Assembly: GCA_944383545.1 (NCBI GenBank)
Contig: CALWPY010000001.1
Location: forward strand, 43,980 to 107,979
Direction of reading: 5' to 3'
DNA: 64,000 nt
From: an uncultured Lachnospiraceae bacterium
GTDB taxonomy: Bacteria > Bacillota > Clostridia > Lachnospirales > Lachnospiraceae
Under the pieces are notes generated by a model. It was not told the DNA's origin and did not search any database. It saw only the letters and a list, made by a program, of their open reading frames with translations. Each line of letters opens with the position of its first letter. Within the stretch, counting starts at the first letter, position 1. Made by a program: the position numbers and the translations under genes. Shown piece after piece: positions 42,326 to 51,743 of the stretch.

Positions 42326-43867
42326 ATGTCACATGACACAGGAAAAGATATAAAGAAATATTATGATTCCGAGAACAGGCTGGCAGTAAGTATATCAGAA
42401 ACGCTTTCGGATAATGTGCAGGTACTTACTGATATATTTAATAACTGCGGAGATGTCGTACAAAAAAGCTTTGTACTTGAGAGAAAAGGTAAGCCGGGGA
42501 GAATTCATATCATTTATATTGACGGGCTTACGAATAATCAGATGATAGAAAGTACGATATTAAAGCCTCTTTTATATGAGTGGCGCGGAAGCACGGAAAG
42601 TGATTTAAAGGATGCCATATTTTATCTGGAGGCTCAGACCGTAGATATTTCTGAGGAAAAGAGCTTTGACAATGCCGTTGCGTCAGTACTTAAGGGAGAT
42701 ACTGCAATATTTGTTGACGGTTACAACACAGCTTTTATTGTATCCAGTAAAAAGCTGCCGTTAAGAAGCATTTCTGACAATGACAAGGAAGGTGCCACAA
42801 GAGGTCCTCAGGACAGCTTTAACGAAGGAATAAGAAGCTCAACTGCACTTATAAGAAGAAGAATCAGAGACCCTAAACTTAAAGTGGAACAGGGAACAAT
42901 AGGAGAAAGAAGCCGCTCAGATTACGCCCTTATGTATCTGGAAGATGTTGTTATGGACGGGCTTGTGGATGAAATAAAGGCGCGTTTTGACAAATATGAT
43001 ATAGATGCAATTTTTGACAGTGGAATGGTGGAGCATCTTCTGGAAGAGAGCAGGTACTCGCCATTCCCTGTATTTCAAAGTACCACGAGACCGGATAAGG
43101 CGGCATCGGCAATTACTGAAGGAAGAGTGGTTATAGTAGTGGACAATTCTCCTGAGGTAATAATTGCACCTTCAAATCTCAACATGCTGTTACAGTCCTC
43201 GGATGATTACTATAACAGATGGACTGTAGCCACTTTTGCTAGGATTATAAGATATGTAGCGGCATTTATTGCAATAGCCGCACCCGGATTTTATATAGCC
43301 GCCGCCACTTATCATACTGAAATGATGCCTGAAAAACTCTTGTATGCAATAGCCGCCGCCCGTTCTGCAGTCACATGCCCTGTCATAGTGGAGGTGCTTT
43401 TGATGGAATTTTTCTTTGAGCTTCTGCGTGAAGCAGGGCTCAGGCTTCCGGGAAACATGGGAAATACAATAGGAGTTGTCGGCGGTCTCATTGTAGGGCA
43501 GTCTGCTGTTGAAGCGGGTCTTGTAAGCACAATAGTTGTAATAGTTGTAGCGCTTACTGCGATAGCCTCTTTTGCACTGCCAAACGAGGAGTTTGCATCT
43601 GTATTCAGACTTCTCAAGTTCTTTATAATAATCACATCGGCATTGCTTGGTCTTTATGGTTTTGTCTTAGGACTTATAATAGTTGCAATTCATCTGGCGG
43701 GTCTTACAAGCTTCGGAATACCTTATATGATGCCTGCTGTTGGAGGAAGCATAAATAGTATGGACGGTCTGAAGGACTATGTTCTTAGAGCGCCGTTAAA
43801 AGATATGAAGAAACGGCCTTTCTGGGCTGATGATAATGAAAAAGTAAGGTTAAAAAAGAAGCGGTAG
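42326..43867 (+). CDS. GerA-type spore germination receptor subunit A
   Basis: 513 residues from ATG 42326, preceded by CAGGGGGAAG; an upstream GTG frame is less likely. A hydrophilic N-terminal domain (~1-270, with EGRVVIVVDNSPEVIIAP near its end) is followed by about five membrane helices including LRLPGNMGNTIGVVGGLIVG and SFGIPYMMPA. Subunit A of nutrient germinant receptors, in the spore inner membrane. Shorter Lys/Arg-rich tail than Bacillus GerAA. Confidence 0.93.
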   Translation: MSHDTGKDIKKYYDSENRLAVSISETLSDNVQVLTDIFNNCGDVVQKSFVLERKGKPGRIHIIYIDGLTNNQMIESTILKPLLYEWRGSTESDLKDAIFYLEAQTVDISEEKSFDNAVASVLKGDTAIFVDGYNTAFIVSSKKLPLRSISDNDKEGATRGPQDSFNEGIRSSTALIRRRIRDPKLKVEQGTIGERSRSDYALMYLEDVVMDGLVDEIKARFDKYDIDAIFDSGMVEHLLEESRYSPFPVFQSTTRPDKAASAITEGRVVIVVDNSPEVIIAPSNLNMLLQSSDDYYNRWTVATFARIIRYVAAFIAIAAPGFYIAAATYHTEMMPEKLLYAIAAARSAVTCPVIVEVLLMEFFFELLREAGLRLPGNMGNTIGVVGGLIVGQSAVEAGLVSTIVVIVVALTAIASFALPNEEFASVFRLLKFFIIITSALLGLYGFVLGLIIVAIHLAGLTSFGIPYMMPAVGGSINSMDGLKDYVLRAPLKDMKKRPFWADDNEKVRLKKKR

Positions 43868-43876
43868 GAGGAGTAT

Positions 43877-45421
43877 ATGTTTACTGATAACCATGAAATT
43901 TCGGGGCGTCAGATAAGAAGAATGGGAATACTTGAAAATATACCTGTGCTTATAGTATTTGCGCCGTTTGTCTGTACAGCATATGGAACAGGCATTTTGT
44001 CTCTTATCGCCGGACTGGTACTTGTTTTCATATATGTGCTTATTATGAAAAAATACGGGGAGTGTTTCAAAAAGCAGGGAGTCAGTTACAGCGCTGATTC
44101 ATCATCATTTACAGCCTTAATTAATATAATCAGGTATTCTGTAAGGATAGGTTTTCTATCCTTTGTATTTGCAAGGGCAATTAAAAGCTTTTTAATGTAC
44201 GGAATAAGCGAATCCGTACTGTTAATAACATTAATAGTGGTATGTTTTTACGGCTCGTTTGGAGATATGGAAAGACGTGGAAGACTCATGGAGCTTCTTT
44301 TTATGTGGATGATAATTCCACTTGTTATAGCAGGAATTATAGGAATTTTTAATCTGGACTGGTCCTCTCTTTCTATTAATACTATTGCTCAGGATTTTAC
44401 GAATAGAGATACCTATGCAGGAGCATGTCTTTTACTCTGCACGGCATCGACATCTGAATTTGTCCTCTTTCTTTCGGAAAGACCTGCGGGAACAAAAAAG
44501 AATATAATGATGATAATCTTTGTTTCATTATTTTCATGTGCATTGGGATATCTTGTGATAGTCGGCACACTTGGTATGGCATGGGTTTCCGAGGACATAA
44601 TTTCCGGTCTTAATGTAATGGAGGCCGTGACAAATAACATAAGGGGAATAAGAAGGATTGATTATCTCGTTCTTACATTTTTTATAGTAGGTATTTTTGC
44701 GGTAATCAGTGGACATTTTTTCAGGGAAAAAGGCTTTATGGAAAATCTTATGGCAAGAGTTGGAAGGGTGAAAAAAGATAGCAGGAAAACTCATATTGTA
44801 TGCTTATCCCTTGTTTTCATTCTGGCTATGGCATCAGGGTTTTTCTTTAAATCTATGGACACTCCGTATCAGATATTTGCATACTATATGCTGTTTTTAG
44901 ATTTACCACTGTCCCTGATAATGCCCCTTTATATGATAATTAAAAAGAAAAAATCACATGTGGTAAAATATGCCGTAATGTTTATGGTAATATCTTTGTC
45001 TTTAGGCACTCTCTCAGGCTGTAACTCGGCATATACCTCCGTGGAAAACAGAGATTTTGCATCGTCTCTTACCCTTTCATGCAGTGAAACGGGAAGTGTA
45101 ATATATGAATTTACCATAGATGATTTGAGTGAATACGGTGGAAATCCGGGTGATAAAATAGGAGAAATTACGACATATATCGATGCAGAGAGCATGGAAG
45201 ATGCACAGAAAAAATATAAAGAAGATAATGAAAATGCCCTGGATGTAGGGCATCTTTCAGAAATCATAATAAAAACAGATGAAGAAAAAATACCGGATAT
45301 AATAATGGAGCATATATATCCATTAAGAAATAACCCCGTTATTACAAAGTCGGTAAAGGTCATATTCCCCGGTGGAGAAGAAGTACTGCTCCGCGACTTA
45401 ATAAAAGAAAATTCGGATTAA
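43877..45421 (+). CDS. GerB-type germination permease fused to a truncated GerC-like lipoprotein domain
   Basis: 514 residues. Residues ~1-365 are a GerB/APC-type permease with about ten helices (start EISGRQIRRMGILENIPVLI). Residues 366-382 form another hydrophobic helix ending in a lipobox-like LSGC (Cys382), followed by ENRDFASSL, the start pattern of GerC, and ~125 soluble residues (EIIIKTDEEKIPDIIMEHIY). GerC proteins are normally separate and ~370 residues, so this is an in-frame fusion with a shortened GerC part. Ends with a 4-bp overlap with the convergent gene. Confidence 0.85.
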   Translation: MFTDNHEISGRQIRRMGILENIPVLIVFAPFVCTAYGTGILSLIAGLVLVFIYVLIMKKYGECFKKQGVSYSADSSSFTALINIIRYSVRIGFLSFVFARAIKSFLMYGISESVLLITLIVVCFYGSFGDMERRGRLMELLFMWMIIPLVIAGIIGIFNLDWSSLSINTIAQDFTNRDTYAGACLLLCTASTSEFVLFLSERPAGTKKNIMMIIFVSLFSCALGYLVIVGTLGMAWVSEDIISGLNVMEAVTNNIRGIRRIDYLVLTFFIVGIFAVISGHFFREKGFMENLMARVGRVKKDSRKTHIVCLSLVFILAMASGFFFKSMDTPYQIFAYYMLFLDLPLSLIMPLYMIIKKKKSHVVKYAVMFMVISLSLGTLSGCNSAYTSVENRDFASSLTLSCSETGSVIYEFTIDDLSEYGGNPGDKIGEITTYIDAESMEDAQKKYKEDNENALDVGHLSEIIIKTDEEKIPDIIMEHIYPLRNNPVITKSVKVIFPGGEEVLLRDLIKENSD

Positions 45422-45984
45422 AAATAAGCGGGAGGAAAGTTATTAATAATTTTAAGAGCTTCTTCCTCAGCCTGAATTATTTTAAATTTAACAGGGTATC
45501 GGGACGTGCCTTGATATACATTTACAAACTTAGCTTCATATGGGGTGCCCTGCTGCTCGACAGAAATGGTAAACCTGCACTTTTCCTTTTTATAGATACC
45601 TTCAGCTGCAACAATTCCTGAATTTGTCAGATAGCAGTTATGCATATATGAAGAAATTAAGAGACAGTATATTATTCTTAAAATTATTTCTATAATGCCA
45701 ATGGCAAAGCCAACCTTAAGCCAGTTGTAAAGGTAGGATATTTTAGAAGCATTGTTTGTGAGATAGTAGCAATAGCCGAACATCATGACAAGTATAATGT
45801 TAATAAAGATATTAAGCATATAGTTTTTATTGGCATAAAACACATGCTCAAGTTTTATGCCGGAGCGGGTGACCTGCGAAATTCTTCTAAGTTCCAGAAC
45901 TCCGCAGACTGCCTGCCATAATTGTTTAATAACAGTAAATAATATAAAAAGACTTGCAGATACAAAAATTATTCCCCATATCAT
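45418..45984 (-). CDS. Membrane protein of unknown function
   Basis: 188 residues. About three hydrophobic helices in the first 130 residues (IWGIIFVSASLFILF, NIFINIILVMMFGYCYYL, VGFAIGIIEIILRIIYCLLI), then a small soluble domain (FTISVEQQGTPYEAKFVNVY). No motif recognised. It is on the minus strand, 33 bp upstream of nothing co-directional except thiC, which starts its own unit farther upstream; the reading order is thiE, thiC, then this gene, so it may be read through from thiC. Confidence 0.6.
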   Translation of the reverse strand: MIWGIIFVSASLFILFTVIKQLWQAVCGVLELRRISQVTRSGIKLEHVFYANKNYMLNIFINIILVMMFGYCYYLTNNASKISYLYNWLKVGFAIGIIEIILRIIYCLLISSYMHNCYLTNSGIVAAEGIYKKEKCRFTISVEQQGTPYEAKFVNVYQGTSRYPVKFKIIQAEEEALKIINNFPPAYF

Positions 45985-46017
45985 AAAACTTTTCTCTCCC
46001 CCTCAATAATTCTTTTT

Positions 46018-47322
46018 CTATAATATATCTATGTGCTCGCCTGAAAGAGCTTTGTTCATACTGCGGACTGCACAGAACTTTCCGCACATGGAACATGTAT
46101 CATCGTGCTCAGGACTTCTGTCCGCACGTATTTTTTTTGCCGTTTCGGGGTCTATGGCACATTCCCACTGTGCCTCCCAGTCGAGCGCCCGTCTGGCATC
46201 AGCCATTTTGTCATCAATATCCCGTGCTCCCGGAATTCCCTTTGCTATATCCGCTGCATGGGCGGCAATTTTAGATGCAATAATTCCCTGCTTTACATCA
46301 TCTACATTAGGAAGTGCAAGGTGCTCTGCAGGTGTAACGTAACATAAAAATGCGGCACCTGACATGGCTGCAATGGCTCCTCCTATTGCGGCTGTAATAT
46401 GGTCATATCCCGGGGCGATATCCGTTACCAGCGGTCCTAAGACATAAAAAGGAGCGCCACAGCAGATTGTCTGTTGTACCTTCATATTTGCGGCAATCTG
46501 GTCCATAGGAACGTGTCCCGGTCCTTCTACCATGACCTGCACATCCTTTTCCCATGCTCTTTTGGTAAGCTCGCCGAGACGTACCAGCTCTTCAATCTGA
46601 CATACGTCGGTTGCGTCTGCAAGACAGCCCGGACGGCATGCGTCACCCAGAGAAATAGTAACATCATATTCTCTGCATATATCAAGAATTTCATCATAAT
46701 ACTCGTAAAAAGGATTTTCTTCTCCTGTCATGCACATCCATGCAAAAACAAGTGAGCCGCCCCTTGATACTATATTCATCTTTCTTTTATGTTTTTTTAT
46801 CTGTTCAATGGTCTTTCTTGTAATTCCGCAATGAAGTGTGACAAAATCCACCCCGTTTTCCGCATGAAGTCTTATAACGTCCAGAAAATCCTTTGCAGTA
46901 AGGGTATCTAAGTCTCTCTGATAGTGGATTACTGAATCGTAAATCGGAACAGTTCCTATCATTGCAGGACATTCGGCAGTAAGCTTACATCTGAAAGGAA
47001 TTGTGTCTCCGTGGGATGAGAGGTCCATAATGGCATGGGCGCCCATGTTTACGGCTTCCATAACCTTTTTCATCTCAATGTCATAATCCTTACAATCTCT
47101 TGAAACACCAAGATTTACATTTATCTTTGTGCTGAGCATGGAGCCTATTCCTTCAGGATTTAAGCATTTGTGATTTTTGTTTGCAGGTATTACGACCTTT
47201 CCTTCTGCAACCAGAGGGAGAAGCTGTTCAGGAGTCATGTGCTCTTTTTCTGCAACTGTTTTTAACTCCTCTGTAATAATATTTTTACGTGCTGCCTCCA
47301 TCTGTGTGGAATAATTTCTCAT
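46018..47322 (-). CDS. thiC: Phosphomethylpyrimidine synthase
   Basis: 434 residues, the short clostridial form without the N-terminal extension. The C-terminal radical-SAM cluster motif CSMCGKFC is present, with [16 protein letters not shown] and [20 protein letters not shown] in the barrel. It converts AIR to HMP-phosphate using SAM and a 4Fe-4S cluster. It follows thiE by 13 bp on the minus strand. No TPP riboswitch is visible upstream of either gene. Confidence 0.97.
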   Translation of the reverse strand: MRNYSTQMEAARKNIITEELKTVAEKEHMTPEQLLPLVAEGKVVIPANKNHKCLNPEGIGSMLSTKINVNLGVSRDCKDYDIEMKKVMEAVNMGAHAIMDLSSHGDTIPFRCKLTAECPAMIGTVPIYDSVIHYQRDLDTLTAKDFLDVIRLHAENGVDFVTLHCGITRKTIEQIKKHKRKMNIVSRGGSLVFAWMCMTGEENPFYEYYDEILDICREYDVTISLGDACRPGCLADATDVCQIEELVRLGELTKRAWEKDVQVMVEGPGHVPMDQIAANMKVQQTICCGAPFYVLGPLVTDIAPGYDHITAAIGGAIAAMSGAAFLCYVTPAEHLALPNVDDVKQGIIASKIAAHAADIAKGIPGARDIDDKMADARRALDWEAQWECAIDPETAKKIRADRSPEHDDTCSMCGKFCAVRSMNKALSGEHIDIL

Positions 47323-47335
47323 GATAAGACGCCTC

Positions 47336-47992
47336 CTATATAATAATCTTTCTTAATTCGTCAGTCAGCTCTGATGCTGCCTTCTTTTTGTCAGGTTTTC
47401 CGAAAATGGCACTGATAACGGCGACTCCGGAAATACCCGTACCTTTAAGCAGGTGTATATTTTCAAGCTTTATTCCGCCGATTGCAACGACGGGAATATT
47501 TACGGCACTGCAAATGTCAGTAAGGGTTTCAATACCTATCTCGCTTGCATCATCTTTTGTTCCCGTAGGGAATACGGCACCGACGCCCAGATAACTGGCA
47601 CCTCTTTTTTCAGCAAGGAGCGCCTGTTCAACAGAGTGTGCGGAAACACCCAAAATCATATCATTTCCAATAATCTTTCTTACGTCACCGGCCTCCATGT
47701 CGCTCTGCCCGACATGGACACCGCAAGCTCCCGATTTTATTGCAATGTCGACATTATCATTTATAACAAAAGGAACTTTATATTTTCTGCAAAGCTTTCC
47801 TATTTCAAAAGCTTCATTTAAAAAATCATTATAATTCATGTTTTTTTCACGAAGCTGAATAAATGAGGCTCCGCCCTTTATTGCTTCTTCAACCTGGTTT
47901 ATGAGGGGCTCTCCGTTTAACCAGTGCCTGTCGGTTACGGCATATAACATTAAATTATCTTTAATACTTTTATTTGAAATAAACTTTTCCAT
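47336..47992 (-). CDS. thiE: Thiamine-phosphate synthase
   Basis: 218 residues, TIM-barrel. Motifs [40 protein letters not shown] and [12 protein letters not shown] are those of ThiE. It joins HMP-PP to THZ-P to make thiamine phosphate. First of the thiE-thiC pair. A hairpin/palindrome in the leader (48025-48047) may regulate it. Confidence 0.95.
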   Translation of the reverse strand: MEKFISNKSIKDNLMLYAVTDRHWLNGEPLINQVEEAIKGGASFIQLREKNMNYNDFLNEAFEIGKLCRKYKVPFVINDNVDIAIKSGACGVHVGQSDMEAGDVRKIIGNDMILGVSAHSVEQALLAEKRGASYLGVGAVFPTGTKDDASEIGIETLTDICSAVNIPVVAIGGIKLENIHLLKGTGISGVAVISAIFGKPDKKKAASELTDELRKIII

Positions 47993-48024
47993 AATAAAGC
48001 TCCGGTTATTTATAAAAAGTAAAA

Positions 48025-48047
48025 GCGGTGTAACGTAGTTACATCGC
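48025..48047 (-). promoter_or_regulatory. Leader hairpin/operator upstream of thiE
   Basis: On the minus strand GCGATGTAAC-TAC-GTTACACCGC, nearly perfect 10-bp arms, followed by TTTTACTTTTTA. Either an attenuator or a TGTAAC-N3-GTTACA operator. A possible promoter (TTGCAA, 17 bp, TAGCAT) lies just upstream at 48090-48062. Confidence 0.5.
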
Positions 48048-48105
48048 GTATTTATATTACTTATGCTACACGTATTTCATATATTTTGCAAGTGTAAATT
48101 GCAAC

Positions 48106-48134
48106 GTATTAATCTAAAAAATAAAGGCAATACT
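48106..48134 (+). promoter_or_regulatory. Sigma-F promoter of spoIIR
   Basis: GTATT (48106-48110), 15-bp spacer, GGCAATACT (48126-48134). The -10 fits the sigma-F consensus GGNNANAMT at every fixed position and the spacing is the expected 15 bp; the -35 fits 4 of 5. Confidence 0.7.
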
Positions 48135-48178
48135 TTCAATATGCATGGAAATAACAAAAGCATTTGGAGGTAGATATT

Positions 48179-48928
48179 ATGACATGGAAAATTATAAGGG
48201 GCGCAATTACGGGTGTTATGGCAGGAATAATATTTGGAGGAATGGCCGCTATTATTATCAGTATTAACGGAAAAAATCAGGATGAAACTGCATTTGTAAA
48301 TACAGAGACGGCAGCTCAGGTTATTTCTCTTGATTCAGACAGTGAGGATAGAGCAGGGTCATTACAGGAAGCGGCAGACACTACGGACGAGCTTATTATG
48401 CTTCAGGATAAAATAGTGAGGTTTCATGTTAAGGCAAACAGTAATTCGGATGAGGACATAGAGTTAAAATACGAAGTAAGGGATGACATACTGGAATTTC
48501 TTAAAGGAAAAATATCCGAGGCTGAAAGCAAGGAAGAAACACTGGAGATTTTATACAGATATTTAAATGAGATAGAGGAAAGAGCAGAGGCAAAAATATC
48601 AGAAGAAGGATATAATTATGATGTGGAAGTCAGTATAGAGAACAGTTATTTTCCTATCAGACAGTATGGTGACGTGGTGCTTCCGGCAGGCAGTTATGAT
48701 GCACTCACAATAAAAATCGGTGAGGCAAAGGGTGAAAATTTCTGGTGTATGCTCTATCCTGCAATATGCTTTACCACAGACAGTGCGGCGGTTGTGGATT
48801 CAGAGTCTAAGGAGGAGCTGAAAAAGGCTTTGACAGAAGAAGAATATAATGAGGTTTTTGTAGATACAAGTGCAAGAAAAGAAGGAAGAGTTCATATATC
48901 CTTTAAATTCCTTGAGTTGTTTAAGTGA
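48179..48928 (+). CDS. spoIIR: Stage II sporulation protein R
   Basis: 249 residues from ATG 48179; the in-frame TTG upstream is part of the TTGGAGGT ribosome site. N-terminal membrane/signal helix (GVMAGIIFGGMAAIIISI), then the SpoIIR domain starting IVRFHVKANSNSDEDI with ENSYFPIRQYGDVVLPAGSY, VKIGEAKG-like and NFWCMLYPAICF segments. Made in the forespore, it signals across to SpoIIGA to activate sigma-E in the mother cell. A sigma-F promoter and a terminator bracket the gene. Confidence 0.95.
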   Translation: MTWKIIRGAITGVMAGIIFGGMAAIIISINGKNQDETAFVNTETAAQVISLDSDSEDRAGSLQEAADTTDELIMLQDKIVRFHVKANSNSDEDIELKYEVRDDILEFLKGKISEAESKEETLEILYRYLNEIEERAEAKISEEGYNYDVEVSIENSYFPIRQYGDVVLPAGSYDALTIKIGEAKGENFWCMLYPAICFTTDSAAVVDSESKEELKKALTEEEYNEVFVDTSARKEGRVHISFKFLELFK

Positions 48929-48955
48929 AAGTGCTATTATTAGTTTAATGAGGGC

Positions 48956-48975
48956 AAGCATTATTATGCTTTTTT
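48956..48975 (+). terminator. Terminator of spoIIR
   Basis: AAGCAT-TATT-ATGCTT followed by a run of T. Confidence 0.7.
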
Positions 48976-49005
48976 CAAAGTGAAGAATTAAGGAGAGTTT
49001 TAAAT

Positions 49006-50208
49006 ATGGAAGCACAGGAGAAAAGTTCGGATTTTGATTTGAAGCAGGCGATTGAAAATGATGAGCTGAAGATTTATTATCAGCCGCAATACGATGCGCT
49101 TACAAACAGGCTTGTAAGTTCTGAGGCGTTGGTAAGATGGGTAAAAAAGGACGGTACGATTGTGCTTCCGGGAAAATTTATACCACAGCTTGAAGAGAGC
49201 GGTGAAATTGTTGCGCTTGACTGGTATGTTCTGGAAAATGTATGTAAGTTTTTAAAAAAGCATCAGGACGAAGGCGTACATTCCGTTCCTGTTGCCGTGA
49301 ATTTTTCAAGAAAGCATGTAAATGAGTCGGATTATGTTGAAAAACTATGCAAAATTGTGGATAAATATGGTGTTCCGAGAAAAATGATTGAAATTGAAAT
49401 TACGGAGTCTGCATTTGTGGAACAGTCAGAGCAGATATTAGAACATATTCGTAAAATAAGAAAAGCAGATTTTCGGGTCGCCATTGATGATTTCGGTTGC
49501 GGATTATCATCTCTCAGTTTCATAAAGGATATATCAGCTGACATATTAAAGATAGACAAGGCGCTCTTAAGCCATAACTGTCAGGACGAAAAAGAAAGAA
49601 TTGTACTGGAAAGCATATTTGATTTTGCACACAGACTTAAGCTTACAACTATTGCAGAGGGTGTTGAGACAAGGGAACAGCTTGGATTTTTAAGGACCTG
49701 TTCATGTAAGATGATTCAGGGATTTCTTTTTTCAAAACCTATGCCTGAGGCGGAATTTGATACACTTTGCAGAGCGGATGATAAACCTGAGGAAATGGAA
49801 GATATCCTTCTCGTTCAGGCGCCGTCCAGTGCAACACAGCTTCTTTTGGATGCCGTGTTTACGAGATATCCGTTAATTATTTTTTCAAATCTGACAAAAA
49901 ACAGCTTTTATATGATGGCATATGAGAATTTTACCGCACAGTCATGTCCGGCATCAGGCGTATTTACGGATTTAATAGCACATGGTGCGTCTACAATGCA
50001 CCCTGAAGACAGCGATTTATTTTTTAATACTTTCAGCATTTCCAACCAGATGGAAGCATATAAAAGAGGAGATAAGGTTGTGAGCGTGGTTACCCGCCAG
50101 CTCGGTGATGACGGAATATACCGCAGGGTAGAAACCGCAAATTATTTTGTCAAAAATCCATCTTCGGATGATGTACTGGTAATAAGTTTGTGCCATAATC
50201 TTGATTAA
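49006..50208 (+). CDS. EAL-domain cyclic-di-GMP phosphodiesterase with C-terminal PAS-like domain
   Basis: 400 residues. The EAL domain occupies about residues 10-250 and keeps its catalytic set: SEALVRW (EAL), VAVNFSRK (Asn), EIEITES (Glu), IDDFGCGLSS (DDFG), ILKIDKAL (Lys), TIAEGVETREQ (GVE). It should hydrolyse c-di-GMP. No GGDEF domain and no membrane helix. The remaining ~150 residues look PAS-like (a sensory or dimerisation part; inference). AAGGAGAG ribosome site. Confidence 0.9.
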   Translation: MEAQEKSSDFDLKQAIENDELKIYYQPQYDALTNRLVSSEALVRWVKKDGTIVLPGKFIPQLEESGEIVALDWYVLENVCKFLKKHQDEGVHSVPVAVNFSRKHVNESDYVEKLCKIVDKYGVPRKMIEIEITESAFVEQSEQILEHIRKIRKADFRVAIDDFGCGLSSLSFIKDISADILKIDKALLSHNCQDEKERIVLESIFDFAHRLKLTTIAEGVETREQLGFLRTCSCKMIQGFLFSKPMPEAEFDTLCRADDKPEEMEDILLVQAPSSATQLLLDAVFTRYPLIIFSNLTKNSFYMMAYENFTAQSCPASGVFTDLIAHGASTMHPEDSDLFFNTFSISNQMEAYKRGDKVVSVVTRQLGDDGIYRRVETANYFVKNPSSDDVLVISLCHNLD

Positions 50209-50251
50209 GTAAAAAGTAAAATTATAAAAGAAAGGGTAAGCGTTACATATA

Positions 50252-51316
50252 ATGAACAAGAAAAATGTTGCAGTTATATTCGGAGGAAGCTCCTCGGAGC
50301 ATGATATATCCTGCATTTCTGTTGTGACAGTGGCAAAGGCAATAGACAGAGAAAAGTATAATGTAATACTTATAGGTATAACTAAGGAGGGACACTGGCT
50401 TTATACGGATTCTGTAGAAAGTATAGAAGACGGAAGCTGGAGAAAAAGTGATATAAGTGCAATTATTTCACCGGATACCAAAAGAGAAATAATTTTTAAA
50501 ACGAAGGAAAAGATTTATTCTGAAAAGGTTGATTTCGTATTTCCGGTGCTTCACGGACTTTTTGGAGAGGACGGTACGATTCAGGGACTTTTTGAAATGG
50601 CAAAAATACCTTATGTCGGATGTGGAGTTCTTTCATCTGCCGTGTCCATGGATAAACTTTACACAAAGATAATTGTAGATAACCTCGGTATAACACAGGC
50701 CGCATATGTACCTGTTCTAAAAAAGCAGCTTGATGACATGGATGCCGTAATAGCAGAAATTGAAGCAAAGCAGAGTTATCCTGTGTTTGTAAAGCCGTCA
50801 AATGCAGGCTCTTCAAAAGGTGTTTCCAAAGCAGAAAACAGGGAAGAACTTAAAAGTGCGCTCCTTCTCGCAGCAGAACATGATTCAAAGATACTTGTTG
50901 AAGAGACAATTATCGGACGTGAGATAGAATGTGCCGTATATGGTTACGGAAAAAATGTAATTTCAGCAGGTGTCGGAGAAATACTTGCGGCAGCAGATTT
51001 TTATGACTTTGATGCCAAGTACAATAATGAAGAATCAAAAACCGTTATAGGACCTGAACTTCCGGATGGAAAGTCAGAGGAAATAGAAGAAGCTGCCAAA
51101 AAGATATTTGTTGCAGTGGACGGATTCGGACTTTCAAGAGTGGATTTCTTTTTGGAAAAAGATACAGACAGAGTAGTATTTAATGAGATAAATACAATGC
51201 CGGGACATACGGCAATCAGTATGTATCCTATGCTTATGGAATCAAAGGGGCATCCGCTTTCTGAGTATATAAATGAGCTTATAGAAATGGCGGAAAAAAG
51301 GCATGATTATGAATGA
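50252..51316 (+). CDS. ddl: D-alanine--D-alanine ligase
   Basis: 354 residues. ATP-grasp enzyme with N-terminal VIFGGSSSEHDISC, PVFVKPSNAGSSKGVSKA, the VEETIIGREIECAVYG segment and C-terminal VFNEINTMPGHTAISMYP. It makes the D-Ala-D-Ala dipeptide for peptidoglycan. The YP-type active-site loop is compatible with D-Ala or D-Ser; a normal housekeeping Ddl is most likely. Overlaps the next gene by 14 bp. Confidence 0.96.
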   Translation: MNKKNVAVIFGGSSSEHDISCISVVTVAKAIDREKYNVILIGITKEGHWLYTDSVESIEDGSWRKSDISAIISPDTKREIIFKTKEKIYSEKVDFVFPVLHGLFGEDGTIQGLFEMAKIPYVGCGVLSSAVSMDKLYTKIIVDNLGITQAAYVPVLKKQLDDMDAVIAEIEAKQSYPVFVKPSNAGSSKGVSKAENREELKSALLLAAEHDSKILVEETIIGREIECAVYGYGKNVISAGVGEILAAADFYDFDAKYNNEESKTVIGPELPDGKSEEIEEAAKKIFVAVDGFGLSRVDFFLEKDTDRVVFNEINTMPGHTAISMYPMLMESKGHPLSEYINELIEMAEKRHDYE

Positions 51317-51743
51317 AAAAAGAGAAGTAGAAGTACATATTACGGGAAGACCTGACGGAGCCGAGGAAATCGTAACCAAGGCAAGGGGCAGGTACTACAA
51401 TAAAGCAGGCACAATACATATAATATATGATGAAAATTTTGAGGGAGATGATTCGGCGAGAAATCATCTTATACTGGATAAGAAGCAGGTAAGGATAAGA
51501 AAGACCGGAGCTGTTGAGGTAAATATGATGTTTGAAGAAGGCCTTGTCCATAATACCGTTTATAAAACCTGCGGAGGACAGATTCCCGTAAGTATTGAGT
51601 CGGGAAGTCTTAAAACTGATTTTCATGAGAAGGGAATAGATATAAGTCTATTTTACAAACTTATTTTTGAGGACATGGAGCCTGTAGACAATATATTAAA
51701 TCTTAAGATATCTTATCTTCCCGAGGAGGATTATCATGGATAG
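51303..51743 (+). CDS. DUF1934 / YwiB-type beta-barrel protein
   Basis: 146 residues; an alternative ATG lies two codons in. It contains VEVHITGRPDGAEEI, TIHIIYDE, VRIRKTGAVEVNMMFEEG and LNLKISYLPEE, the DUF1934 (YwiB, lipocalin-like) layout. Cytoplasmic, function unknown. Coupled to ddl by overlap and to the methyltransferase by an 8-bp overlap. Confidence 0.8.
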   Translation: MIMNEKREVEVHITGRPDGAEEIVTKARGRYYNKAGTIHIIYDENFEGDDSARNHLILDKKQVRIRKTGAVEVNMMFEEGLVHNTVYKTCGGQIPVSIESGSLKTDFHEKGIDISLFYKLIFEDMEPVDNILNLKISYLPEEDYHG

